A stretch of 64,000 bases of DNA from Flavobacterium tegetincola DSM 22377 (GCF_000425485.1 NZ_KE384385.1:1-64000), one strand, 5' to 3'. Positions 15,748 through 23,229 are shown, numbered from the stretch's first letter. The notes: generated from the letters alone by a model not told the origin. Numbers and translations are program-made.

Positions 15748-16683
15748 ATGATAGACTTTATCAAGACAAATATTACAGACGCATTACGATTTGAAAATAA
15801 CATTAGAAATAACCAAATTGTAGATTTAAAGACATTTATAGACACTTCCACAGGAGAAATGCAAGATTATCCAAAGTACGGGAAATACTTCAACCTAGAC
15901 GTTAAAATCAATCCGTTCTATTCTAAATTATCAGGAAGTTTACATAAACTTGAAAACATGATTTTTTTAGATGAAAATCAAAATTATAACGATTTTACAT
16001 ATCATCAACTATCATCACTTATTCCAGCTTTGGAAGAAACTTTTGACTTAAATGACAACAATTCATTAAGTTATTTAGAATTAGGACTAAATATTGATAT
16101 AGGTTTTGACCCTAAAATTTTAATTGACAATAATCTTTTAATGTATGATTTAAAGAATCACAATAAAGATTTGAAGTTTAAAGGAAATGGAGACTTTAAA
16201 GAATTTTCAAAAACTGACTCTTCTTTGAAGATTTACAATAAATCAAAACAGTACAGAAAAGAATTTCACTTGAATAAGAACCTTTTAAGAATAGAACTAA
16301 AACTAAAATCTAAAAGAAAAATTCAGTCGTTAGGTATTTACTCAATAAATGATTTATTAGACAAAAATAAATTACATAAAGTTTTTGAATTCCTTCACAA
16401 AGAATTCCTAAAGCTAACTTTGATTGATAATTTAGAAAATATTTCAGTTTCTCCCGCAGATTTAGAGAAGTTGAACAAATACACAAATCCTAATTTTTGG
16501 CAAAGAATAAGAGAAAACAAGTCCTATAAAATTCAAACACGGTTAAAAAAAGATTTTGATTTACTTTTAAGAAAGTACAACTTAACCACATTAAAAGCTG
16601 ATGTAGAATTCAAATTAATACATAAATTTTGGGAATTAATAAATCAAGATGAATTAGATTTGTTTGAACCTATTTCAGCTTAA
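15748..16683 (+). CDS. Putative replication initiation protein (Rep_trans / RIF-like)
   Basis: 311 residues. The pattern LSYLELGLNIDIGFDP, then SSLKIYNKSKQYRKEF, then NLLRIELKLKSKRKI is like replication initiation factors of plasmids, integrative elements and filamentous or other ssDNA phages: a beta-strand with paired acidic residues, a YNKSKQ tyrosine-lysine motif, and a strand RIELKL. A tyrosine in the central motif would be the nicking residue. The C-terminal part is helical. A hairpin that could be its origin precedes the gene, and a GC-rich hairpin follows the stop. The assignment is by pattern only. If wrong, it is an unknown element-specific protein. Confidence 0.5.
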   Translation: MIDFIKTNITDALRFENNIRNNQIVDLKTFIDTSTGEMQDYPKYGKYFNLDVKINPFYSKLSGSLHKLENMIFLDENQNYNDFTYHQLSSLIPALEETFDLNDNNSLSYLELGLNIDIGFDPKILIDNNLLMYDLKNHNKDLKFKGNGDFKEFSKTDSSLKIYNKSKQYRKEFHLNKNLLRIELKLKSKRKIQSLGIYSINDLLDKNKLHKVFEFLHKEFLKLTLIDNLENISVSPADLEKLNKYTNPNFWQRIRENKSYKIQTRLKKDFDLLLRKYNLTTLKADVEFKLIHKFWELINQDELDLFEPISA

Positions 16684-16726
16684 TGGGATAGAATGTAAGA
16701 TATTATAGTAATGACATTAATTACCT

Positions 16727-16755
16727 ACCCGCTTTTTTTAAGGCGGGTTTATTTA
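16727..16755. terminator. Hairpin terminator between convergent element genes
   Basis: ACCCGC (16727-16732) pairs with GCGGGT (16743-16748) around an AT-rich 10-nt loop, with T-rich sequence on the plus side. It separates the rightward replication gene from the leftward cargo genes. Confidence 0.55.
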
Positions 16756-17222
16756 TAGTTTGTCGTAACATAAAGCCAATGGTAGTCAGAATACAATTGC
16801 GAGTAAAATGAAATAATATTGGATGTTCCGATAATTTCTACAGAAACTTTATTTAATAATGGATTTTGGTAATTTCTATACGTAGTTGACTCAATATATT
16901 TTTCAAAGTCAGTATCTTTAATCATTCCATAAAATACCTCTCGTTTAATAATTCTATTTTGCTCTAACCTTAATTCCTCCTCACATAAATTAATTCTTTT
17001 CTCATTTAGTTCAATTGTAAGATATTCCAAAGTAGATTCTTTTGAATTTAAATCTGTTAGATTTTTTACTTCCTCTTTTAGCTCGTCAATCTCTTGACTT
17101 AGCATTTCAATTGATTCATCGCTTTCAGACAATAAACTATCTTTATCATTGTTAAGCTTAAGCAAATAACCGATTATCGAAAACAACAGAGCCATAATTA
17201 TAACAAGTGGACGTTTTCTCAT
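16749..17222 (-). CDS. Unknown membrane-anchored coiled-coil protein
   Basis: 157 residues, not recognised. An N-terminal transmembrane segment (about 6-22, LVIIMALLFSIIGYLLKL) follows a short basic stretch, so the bulk should face the periplasm. Residues 30-95 form a charged coiled coil (SQEIDELKEEVKNL). The C-terminal 55 residues are a small mixed domain ending in aromatic residues (DYHWLYVTTNYK). It is the last of four leftward cargo genes in the tRNA-Leu element. Confidence 0.7.
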   Translation of the reverse strand: MRKRPLVIIMALLFSIIGYLLKLNNDKDSLLSESDESIEMLSQEIDELKEEVKNLTDLNSKESTLEYLTIELNEKRINLCEEELRLEQNRIIKREVFYGMIKDTDFEKYIESTTYRNYQNPLLNKVSVEIIGTSNIISFYSQLYSDYHWLYVTTNYK

Positions 17223-17280
17223 AAAAATTGTTTACATAACTAAATTATTAGTTGATTTTAAATTTATTCAATTCACTATT

Positions 17281-18192
17281 TTAAAGATTATAAATAAATT
17301 TATTCGTAGGCTCTCCATAATTTTCTGGGTCATAAATAATTATTTTCTTGAAATCAGGCGAAATAAAAACTTTACCTATATCAGAATTAAACTGATAACT
17401 ATTTAAATTACTATCAAAATATAGAAATTGAATTGGTCTTCCAACAAATTCGCTGTGGTAACTTCTTTTGAATCCTAAATAATCACCACCATATATAAAT
17501 TCCGTTTTTGATACATCGGTCTTATGCAAAACCCACTTTCCACTTACATATTTAAACTCTTCAACACTTTTAACATGATGCCTTCCAATAAATTTCTGTA
17601 AAGCTGGCACAGAATTCTTTTCAGCTAAAAGTTGTTTCTGATTTTGCAGTTCTTTTATTTCTTTTTGTATTTCGTCTTTAGCGATATATTCTGCACCTTT
17701 ATTTAACCAATCAATTACATTATTGGTAGTGGACATCGACGAATAGTCGTAACCGTTATTTTTCGCTACATCGTCATAATCTCTATGATATCGTATGAAC
17801 ATGTTCATCCATAATTTAGAAGATTTGTCACTATTTTTCTCTTCATTATATTCTTTAATAGATGACGCAATGTAATCTTGGAAATATTTATACGCTGAAG
17901 AAGCAGTTTCTTTTATCCGCTTGTAATTAGCATCATATTTTGTTTGGCGAGATTTTAAAACACTTCTCGCAAGTTCAATATTTCCTAATTCAGGTGGAAC
18001 ATATTTATTGCTATTATTCAAATCATAATATTCCCACTGTTTTTTTACACTGTTATACTTCTTATAGCCTTTCATATTACCGTACGAATCAAAATATTCA
18101 TACCTGTTATTTAGATTATTCCATTTTTCAGTTACTGATTGTGAAAAAGAATTGGTAGTGAATAGTAAAAAAAGTAGATAGTAAATCTTCAT
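17281..18192 (-). CDS. Unknown secreted protein
   Basis: 303 residues with a Sec signal peptide (MKIYYLLFLLFTTNSFSQ). Right after it come two similar short segments (NRYEYFDSYGNMKGYKKYN and KQWEYYDLN), a repeat rich in aromatic and polar residues. A long helical middle (about 70-200, ending EIQKEIKELQNQKQLLAEK) and a C-terminal beta-rich part with WVLHK and FIYGGDYLGF follow. There is no lipobox and no T9SS tail. It is not recognised. It should be periplasmic or released, and is cargo of the element. Confidence 0.7.
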   Translation of the reverse strand: MKIYYLLFLLFTTNSFSQSVTEKWNNLNNRYEYFDSYGNMKGYKKYNSVKKQWEYYDLNNSNKYVPPELGNIELARSVLKSRQTKYDANYKRIKETASSAYKYFQDYIASSIKEYNEEKNSDKSSKLWMNMFIRYHRDYDDVAKNNGYDYSSMSTTNNVIDWLNKGAEYIAKDEIQKEIKELQNQKQLLAEKNSVPALQKFIGRHHVKSVEEFKYVSGKWVLHKTDVSKTEFIYGGDYLGFKRSYHSEFVGRPIQFLYFDSNLNSYQFNSDIGKVFISPDFKKIIIYDPENYGEPTNKFIYNL

Positions 18193-18239
18193 CTTGTCTT
18201 ATTTAGGTTTTCTATTGATTTAAAGCTGATTTTATAGTT

Positions 18240-18665
18240 TTAAATATACGCATTACAAATACCATAATTTTTAAGCATATCGTCTTGTATATCAAACATA
18301 AAAGCAATTCTACTATAACAAACAAATTTATTCATTGGAGCATCTTCTCCCGTATGTAAATATGTCCAATTATAAACCTTTACTTTTTTGCCAATACTAC
18401 AGAAAATACAGTTAGAATCCCTAACATTTATCTCCCGAAGTTCCGTTCCCTTAAAAACTGATTTCCAAACTGTCATTGCTTCAATAATAGAATTAAAAAC
18501 ATCCTGAAAATCCCCAACGAAAGACAAATCATATTTCAAGAATAAGCTTCTAAAATTCGACGCATCCATAGTTTTACAAGCTATTTCATGGTCTTTTATG
18601 AATGCTTCGGTTTCCGTGATAGATAACTGTTTGTTTTTGCTCTTAAGTATAAGTGTTTCGGTCAT
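18240..18665 (-). CDS. Unknown cytoplasmic protein
   Basis: 141 residues, not recognised, with no signal peptide or membrane segment. Secondary structure looks like helix-rich N-terminus (SITETEAFIKDHEIACKTM) and then strands (TELREINVRDSNCIFCSIG, KVYNWTYL). A Cys-Ile-Phe-Cys pair and two further cysteines could bind metal. The overall shape is reminiscent of SnoaL-like cone folds, but that is only a guess. It is the one cargo gene without an export signal. Confidence 0.6.
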   Translation of the reverse strand: MTETLILKSKNKQLSITETEAFIKDHEIACKTMDASNFRSLFLKYDLSFVGDFQDVFNSIIEAMTVWKSVFKGTELREINVRDSNCIFCSIGKKVKVYNWTYLHTGEDAPMNKFVCYSRIAFMFDIQDDMLKNYGICNAYI

Positions 18666-18724
18666 CCTTTTATAATTATTGTTAATATTTACAGTATATG
18701 ATTTCCAAGATTAAAAATATTGAT

Positions 18725-19129
18725 TTAATTACAAAATCGGTTTTTCATTCCACATGCATCGGCACTTCCTAAATCACATGCCTTTTTGACGTAATAACAA
18801 AAATTAATCATATCCTTCTGTTTACCATACATAATAGCACATTTTGACATAGCATCACCGTGTTTAGGATTTAATTGAATTGCTTTAAGATAATCTTTTT
18901 TAGCGTCCTCAATTAATCCTTTTTTCTCATATACATTTCCTCTTATATAATATGCATCTGCATTTTGGGAGTTAATATTTATCGCCTGATTTATTTTTGT
19001 TAGTGAACCATTAGCATCATTATTCATCAGTAACTTTATAGCATCATCTTTTAAATTCGTGAATTCTGACTTTTGAGAATAAAGACTGAAGGAAAAGAAT
19101 AACAGTAAAATAATTAGTTTTGATTTCAT
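18725..19129 (-). CDS. Exported TPR-repeat protein
   Basis: 134 residues with a signal peptide (KLIILLLFFSFSLYSQ) and at least two tetratricopeptide repeats (ADAYYIRGNVYEKKGLIEDA and DYLKAIQLNPKHGDAMSKCA). A C-terminal cysteine-containing segment (CYYVKKACDLGSADACGM) resembles SEL1/TPR hybrids and may form disulfides. TPRs bind other proteins. It is the first gene of the leftward cargo set, and its upstream region contains two palindromes and the divergent XRE gene. Confidence 0.8.
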   Translation of the reverse strand: MKSKLIILLLFFSFSLYSQKSEFTNLKDDAIKLLMNNDANGSLTKINQAININSQNADAYYIRGNVYEKKGLIEDAKKDYLKAIQLNPKHGDAMSKCAIMYGKQKDMINFCYYVKKACDLGSADACGMKNRFCN

Positions 19130-19173
19130 TGTACAGTTTTTATTGTAAAGTTATGTAATACAATTCTATAACA

Positions 19174-19191
19174 ATTACGGTAAACCGTAAT
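19174..19191. promoter_or_regulatory. Perfect palindrome (operator candidate 1)
   Basis: ATTACGGT and ACCGTAAT are perfect 8-bp arms with a 2-bp spacer, 45 bases upstream of the TPR gene start. It lies between divergent genes next to an XRE regulator. Confidence 0.6.
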
Positions 19192-19233
19192 CCATATTAT
19201 TTGTTTACCAAATATTATAAAAAATAACTGAAA

Positions 19234-19249
19234 GACACAAATTTGTGTC
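19234..19249. promoter_or_regulatory. Perfect palindrome (operator candidate 2)
   Basis: GACACAAATTTGTGTC is a perfect 16-bp palindrome with no spacer. It overlaps the most upstream possible start (GTG 19245) of the XRE gene, which suggests either autorepression or that the real start lies further in. Confidence 0.6.
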
Positions 19250-19505
19250 GGTCTATTTTAATGTAAATGAAGACTTTTATTTCGTGGTAGACAATAATGA
19301 CGAAATAGAATTAATAAAATCAATCGGCGAAAAGATAAAGGCGAGGAGATTAGAAATGAATCTATCTCAAGAAATCTTATCATTTGATGCAAATATACCT
19401 CGCAATCAAATTGGTAGAATTGAACGCGGAGAAATTAACACATCCATATTGACACTACATAAAATTTGTAAAGCATTAAATATCGAAATTAAAGAGATAT
19501 TGTAA
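19245..19505 (+). CDS. XRE-family HTH transcriptional regulator
   Basis: Up to 86 residues. The HTH_3 domain (about 25-84) is clear: IGEKIKARRLEMNLSQEIL, then PRNQIGRIERGEINTS and TLHKICKALNIEIKEIL. The start is uncertain: GTG 19245 lies inside a perfect palindrome, while a later in-frame GTG near 19290 would give about 71 residues and keep the whole HTH. The gene is divergent from the cargo genes, in the position of a lysogeny or maintenance switch. It probably represses its own promoter and possibly the cargo promoter. Confidence 0.85.
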   Translation: MSVYFNVNEDFYFVVDNNDEIELIKSIGEKIKARRLEMNLSQEILSFDANIPRNQIGRIERGEINTSILTLHKICKALNIEIKEIL

Positions 19506-19767
19506 TTTGTAAGACTTTCAACCACCACTACCCTAAATGTGATTTTGTCTACTATCTAAAATATTTTCTCGTTATTATTATTAAGATAAAAACTTCACTC
19601 TAATAAGGTCATTTTTAAATTTTCTTAATTGTAGTATTGCTAAAAACAAAATATACTGACCTCACACTTTAGACCATACCCCAACAGCAATCAAAAATTA
19701 ACAGTTTATACCCTACCACCGCTAATTTGTTAAAAATATTTTTCAAACTTATTGAAGTTTAAGTATG
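19506..19767. other. Non-coding right margin of the tRNA-Leu element
   Basis: AT-rich with no gene. It has several scattered minus-strand GGGTA or GGGGTA motifs (seen as TACCC or TACCCC near 19538, 19676 and 19710) that resemble the core of the arm-type repeats further right. Confidence 0.45.
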
Positions 19768-19826
19768 TTAACTTTCATTAATTGACGTTTACATAATAGA
19801 AAAGGGGGTAGAATTGGGGGTAGAAT
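19768..19826 (+). promoter_or_regulatory. Right arm-type site cluster
   Basis: TTAACTTTCATTAA (19768-19781) is followed by two GGGGGTAGAAT units exactly 12 bp apart (19804-19814, 19816-19826). Each motif differs from its left-end counterpart by one base, and order and orientation are the same. The cluster ends 52 bp from the right attachment site. Confidence 0.55.
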
Positions 19827-19832
19827 AAAAAT

Positions 19833-19870
19833 AAAAAAACCTTAAAATGTTTATTTACAACACTTTAAGG
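19833..19870 (-). terminator. Terminator of tRNA-Leu supplied by the element
   Basis: Arms CCTTAAAATGTT (19840-19851) and its near-complement (19859-19870, one mismatch), with a seven-base minus-strand T-run. It lies just beyond the tRNA 3' end and is unlike the stranded native terminator at the left edge in sequence, as expected if the element carries its own. Confidence 0.75.
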
Positions 19871-19878
19871 CTTAATGA

Positions 19879-19894
19879 TTGTGCGGATAATAGG
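19879..19894. repeat. Right attachment site of the tRNA-Leu element
   Basis: The second copy of TTGTGCGGATAATAGG. It forms the 3' acceptor strand and the start of the T-arm of the intact tRNA-Leu gene. Confidence 0.88.
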
Positions 19895-19963
19895 GCTCGA
19901 ACCTACACGCCTTGCGGCACCAGATCCTAAGTCTGGCATGTCTACCAATTTCACCATATCCGC
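19882..19963 (-). tRNA. tRNA-Leu(TAG)
   Basis: An 82-nt body on the minus strand. The acceptor stem GCGGATA pairs with TATCCGC, the anticodon loop CTTAGGA gives anticodon TAG, there is a long class II variable arm, and the T-loop is TTCGAGC. CCA is not encoded (the genome reads A then CAA). The 3' end is contributed by the integrated element. Confidence 0.96.
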
Positions 19964-20144
19964 GAAATTCGTGAGTGCAAATATATACATATCTATTAAA
20001 TTAGCAACACCTAAAACTAAAAAAAAATATTTTTTTTTACGCACAATTTAATTCAACACTAAAAACCGTTGAAAATCAGCAGTACTAGGTCAAATTCACT
20101 GCCGAAGAAATGCTAAATAAATGGGAAATTGGAATTTCAATTTG

Positions 20145-20152
20145 TATATTTG
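20145..20152 (+). promoter_or_regulatory. -7 box of the dipeptidase gene
   Basis: TATATTTG matches TAnnTTTG and lies 25 bases before ATG 20177. It falls inside the longer frame that starts at TTG 20129, which argues against that start. Confidence 0.55.
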
Positions 20153-20176
20153 ACGTTACAAAAATTACAACACCCT

Positions 20177-21565
20177 ATGAACGACATTAAAAAATACGTA
20201 CAAGAAAACAAACAACGGTTCATTGACGAATTGATTGAATTACTTAAAATACCTTCTGTAAGTGCCGATTCTGCCTACTCGCAAGATGTAGTAGATACTG
20301 CAGATGCTGTGAAAATGCGACTTGAAGAAGCTGGTTGCGACTTGGTTGAAATTTGCGAAACGCCCGGTTATCCGATCGTTTATGCAGAAAAAATGATTGA
20401 TCCCAACTTACCTACAGTTTTGGTTTACGGACATTATGACGTTCAACCACCGGATCCAATTGAATTGTGGACTTCACCTCCGTTTGAACCTGTAATTAAA
20501 AAAACAGATATCCATCCAGAAGGTGCCATTTTTGCCCGTGGCGCTTGCGACGATAAAGGCCAAATGTACATGCACGTCAAAGCAATGGAGTTTATGGTTA
20601 AAACCAACAACCTTCCGTGCAACGTAAAATTCATGATTGAAGGTGAAGAAGAAGTTGGTTCCACAAGTTTGAGTTGGTTTGTAGAACGCAATCAAGAAAA
20701 ATTAAAAAATGATGTGATTTTAATTTCCGATACGGGAATGATTTCCAACACACAACCTTCTGTAACTACAGGTTTGCGTGGTTTGAGTTACGTGGAAGTA
20801 GAAGTAACAGGTCCCAATCGCGATTTACATTCCGGATTATACGGAGGCGCTGTAGCCAATCCAATCAACATTTTAGCTAAAATGATTGCGTCACTTCACG
20901 ATGAAAACAACCGCATTACCATTCCTGGTTTCTATGATAAAGTAGAAGATTTATCAGATGATGAACGTGCAGCAATGGCAAAAGCACCTTTCTCATTGGA
21001 AGCGTACAAAAAATCATTAAACCTAAACGATGTTTACGGTGAAAAAGGATACACTACAAACGAGCGAAATTCCATTCGTCCTACTTTAGATGTAAATGGA
21101 ATTTGGGGTGGCTATCAAGGTGAAGGTGCCAAAACGGTTATCGCAAGTCAGGCTTTCGCCAAAATTTCTATGCGTTTGGTACCCAATCAAGAATGGCATG
21201 AAATTACCGAATTATTTACCAAACATTTTGAAAGTATCGCTCCAAGTGGCGTAACCGTTAAGGTAAAACCACATCACGGAGGACAAGGTTACGTAACACC
21301 AATAGACAGCATTGGCTATCAAGCGGCAGATAAAGCGTATACTGAAAGTTTCGGCATCAAGCCAATTCCGGTTCGTTCAGGAGGAAGTATTCCCATTGTA
21401 GCATTGTTTGAAAAAGAATTGAAATCAAAAACTATTTTAATGGGATTTGGTTTAGATTCAGACGCCATTCACTCGCCAAATGAGCATTTTGGAATTTTCA
21501 ATTACCTAAAAGGTATCGAAACTATTCCGTTGTTTTACAAACATTTTGTGGAACTTTCAAAATAA
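20177..21565 (+). CDS. M20-family dipeptidase
   Basis: 462 residues from ATG 20177; a frame opening at TTG 20129 is rejected because the promoter box lies within it. The di-zinc site is visible: H86 in VYGHYDVQPP, the bridging Asp in GACDDKG (about 125), the catalytic Glu pair in IEGEEEVGS (about 156-158), an Asp in ISDTG, and the last His in SPNEH near 445. The dimerisation lid lies between residues 195 and 370 (NRDLHSGLYGG). This is the CNDP/DapE-like group that hydrolyses dipeptides in the cytoplasm. It lies just outside the integrated element and is followed by its own terminator. Confidence 0.94.
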   Translation: MNDIKKYVQENKQRFIDELIELLKIPSVSADSAYSQDVVDTADAVKMRLEEAGCDLVEICETPGYPIVYAEKMIDPNLPTVLVYGHYDVQPPDPIELWTSPPFEPVIKKTDIHPEGAIFARGACDDKGQMYMHVKAMEFMVKTNNLPCNVKFMIEGEEEVGSTSLSWFVERNQEKLKNDVILISDTGMISNTQPSVTTGLRGLSYVEVEVTGPNRDLHSGLYGGAVANPINILAKMIASLHDENNRITIPGFYDKVEDLSDDERAAMAKAPFSLEAYKKSLNLNDVYGEKGYTTNERNSIRPTLDVNGIWGGYQGEGAKTVIASQAFAKISMRLVPNQEWHEITELFTKHFESIAPSGVTVKVKPHHGGQGYVTPIDSIGYQAADKAYTESFGIKPIPVRSGGSIPIVALFEKELKSKTILMGFGLDSDAIHSPNEHFGIFNYLKGIETIPLFYKHFVELSK

Positions 21566-21589
21566 ATACATCTAAATTGAATTGATATC

Positions 21590-21627
21590 ATCCGCTTCTT
21601 CTGTATAGAAAAAGCGGATTTTTTTTA
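21590..21627 (+). terminator. Terminator of the dipeptidase gene
   Basis: ATCCGCTT (21590-21597) pairs with AAGCGGAT (21612-21619) and is followed by eight T residues. Confidence 0.85.
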
Positions 21628-21639
21628 CTATAATATTTT

Positions 21640-21723
21640 GGGCGTTCCCTACGGTCGCGTCTTACGCTTTATCGTTTGTAAAGCTAACGCATTACAAAAG
21701 GATACCACTCCAACCGCTAACGC
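21640..21723. repeat. Structured dispersed repeat (GCGTT...AACGC ends)
   Basis: An 84-base, locally GC-richer segment starting GGGCGTTCCCTACGGTCG and ending in CTAACGC, so the ends are inverted. It has an internal hairpin TTTGTAA..TTACAAA (about 21674-21697). Very similar sequences are familiar between genes in many flavobacteria. No ORF is present. It fills most of the 328-base gap before the next gene. Confidence 0.55.
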
Positions 21724-21835
21724 AAACTTGTTTTCAAGCCTCGACCTCCATTTTTTCATAAAAATCAATTTCTTATAAAATAGCGTTGCATAAATCAGAT
21801 AAAAGAAAATCTAATTACTGTGCTTTAAAAAATAG

Positions 21836-21843
21836 TATATTTG
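21836..21843 (+). promoter_or_regulatory. -7 box before the first TonB-domain gene
   Basis: TATATTTG matches TAnnTTTG, 51 bases before ATG 21894. Confidence 0.5.
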
Positions 21844-21893
21844 AGAAATTATCAGATAAACCATTTCCAATCAACTACTAAACCCACGTTATT

Positions 21894-22415
21894 ATGCATT
21901 TAAAAAGCCCATTAATGCTATTTCCGACCCTCTCATTTTTATTATTTAGTGGCACAACTTTTTCTCAAGCTACTACCCAAAAAGAGGCTAAGACAATAGA
22001 AAAAAAAGCAGTAGAAAAACAAGTCATTACAAGCAAACCTTATTATGACTCTGAAAATGTGCCAGTGATGACCGTCGAGCAAAAAGTGAACCTTGAAGTA
22101 GATCCAAATCATATTTATACCGTACCCGAAATTCCAGCAGCATATCCGGGCGGTTCGCAAGCCTTTACAAAATTTATTTTCTCAAAGTATAAATCGCCAA
22201 CAGAGGAACAAATCAACGCAAAAGCTTTTGCTTCATTCGTTATTGAAAAAGACGGAACACTTTCTGACATAAAAGTCTTGAGAGATCCTGGTTTTGGCAT
22301 AGGAACAGAAATTATAAAAATAATTAAAACAAGTCCGAAGTGGAAACCTGCTGTAAATAACGGAAAAGTAGTACGATCCCAATATACGTTTCCAATTTCA
22401 TTTCAAACGAACTAA
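21894..22415 (+). CDS. Exported TonB C-terminal-domain protein (1)
   Basis: 173 residues: a signal peptide (LFPTLSFLLFSGTTFSQ), a linker of about 45 residues, and a TonB C-terminal domain (about 78-172) with EIPAAYPGGSQAFTKFI, FVIEKDGTLSDIKVLRDPG and SPKWKPAVNNGKVV. Real TonB has a membrane anchor and a proline-rich spacer and couples ExbBD to outer-membrane receptors. This protein lacks both, so it is a TonB-like periplasmic domain protein, not an energy transducer. It is the first of four related modules in 4 kb and has its own promoter. Confidence 0.85.
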   Translation: MHLKSPLMLFPTLSFLLFSGTTFSQATTQKEAKTIEKKAVEKQVITSKPYYDSENVPVMTVEQKVNLEVDPNHIYTVPEIPAAYPGGSQAFTKFIFSKYKSPTEEQINAKAFASFVIEKDGTLSDIKVLRDPGFGIGTEIIKIIKTSPKWKPAVNNGKVVRSQYTFPISFQTN

Positions 22416-22758
22416 TCAGTTGAAACTGCTATAAAATCCTCCATCCTGCAGGTACTGAATTTTTAGATTTGAACACTGCCCCGAATAGTATCTTTTAAGT
22501 GGACAAACTAACTTAGAGCTACTTTTGCCATTTGAATAAATCGTATTCACTTCCACCTAACGTCCTCGATCATTTATCAGAAAATGTTGAAAATGGAGGT
22601 TTAAAAATTTGGAATTCAATTTAAAGGATTTTTATTGATAAGTATAAGTGCGAAAATTTTTGCAAAATAAACGTTAAAAAACAAAAAAAGAATTTACTTT
22701 TATGGAATATTTATCAGCACTTATAAATTCATTTTGCCAAAATTAAATTAGAGATCCA
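22416..22758. other. Gap with a possible IS end remnant
   Basis: 343 bases without a gene. The segment around 22471-22506 (CACTGCCCCGAATAG, then AAGTGGACAAAC) looks like the terminal repeat of an IS3/IS150-type element, but no transposase remains and no partner end was found. Confidence 0.3.
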
Positions 22759-23208
22759 ATGGAATCAAAAACAGTACTTTTAAGCTTTTTGACGGTATTT
22801 ACTTCGCTTGTTACAAGTGCTAGTTTTGGTCAATCAAAAACGGAAACGAAAGAAGCAGAAACTACAACTATCTCAACCGTTGTTTCACAAGATGATCCAA
22901 ATGCCATATTTACCGTGGTAGAAACAAGTCCAGAATTTCCCGGAGGCCATGAAGCTTTTACAAAATTTGTCTATGATAATTTCAAAGCATACATTAAAGT
23001 CGACATCGATACATCCGTTCTTACTTCATTTATTGTTGAAAAAGACGGAACGCTAACCGATATTAAAATAACGAGAGATCCTGGTTTTAGAATCGGGAAA
23101 GAAATTTTAAAAATTCTTAAAAAAAGTCCGAAATGGAAACCGGGACTTATTGAAGGAAATCCAGTTCGAACACTATATACACTACCCATTCGAATCAAAA
23201 CTAGATAA
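22759..23208 (+). CDS. Exported TonB C-terminal-domain protein (2)
   Basis: 149 residues, a close relative of the previous protein: a signal peptide (LLSFLTVFTSLVTSASFGQ), then SPEFPGGHEAFTKFVYDN, FIVEKDGTLTDIKITRDPGF and SPKWKPGLIEGNPVRTLYT. The shared GxEI/L-LKI/LLK-SPKWKPG pattern shows tandem duplication. It is likewise unanchored and probably periplasmic. It is followed by a good terminator, so it is a separate transcript from the BlaI/BlaR1-like operon. Confidence 0.85.
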   Translation: MESKTVLLSFLTVFTSLVTSASFGQSKTETKEAETTTISTVVSQDDPNAIFTVVETSPEFPGGHEAFTKFVYDNFKAYIKVDIDTSVLTSFIVEKDGTLTDIKITRDPGFRIGKEILKILKKSPKWKPGLIEGNPVRTLYTLPIRIKTR

Positions 23209-23229
23209 TACGATATCGCATTAAAATTA

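Larger units (their letters stand above)
12742..19894. mobile_element. Integrated element in tRNA-Leu(TAG), about 7.1 kb
   Basis: The element is bounded by 16-bp direct repeats. It contains a tyrosine integrase next to the left end, a downstream companion gene, an excisionase-like HTH protein, a putative rolling-circle replication protein, a leftward set of four unrecognised or exported proteins, and an XRE regulator. It lacks conjugation genes, relaxase, capsid or packaging genes, so it is either a plasmid-like integrative element or a satellite/ssDNA-phage relative that depends on a helper for transfer. Its coding regions are more AT-rich than the flanks. The right end rebuilds an intact tRNA-Leu and brings its own terminator. 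Confidence 0.82.

Noticed and set aside
12742..19894. Reading the tRNA-Leu element as a known defence island
   Set aside because: No restriction, Abi, TIR, reverse transcriptase, CBASS or other recognised defence domain is visible; the cargo is unknown and mostly exported.
20129..20176. TTG start extending the dipeptidase by 16 residues
   Set aside because: The promoter -7 box TATATTTG lies within the extension, and the family begins near the ATG at 20177.
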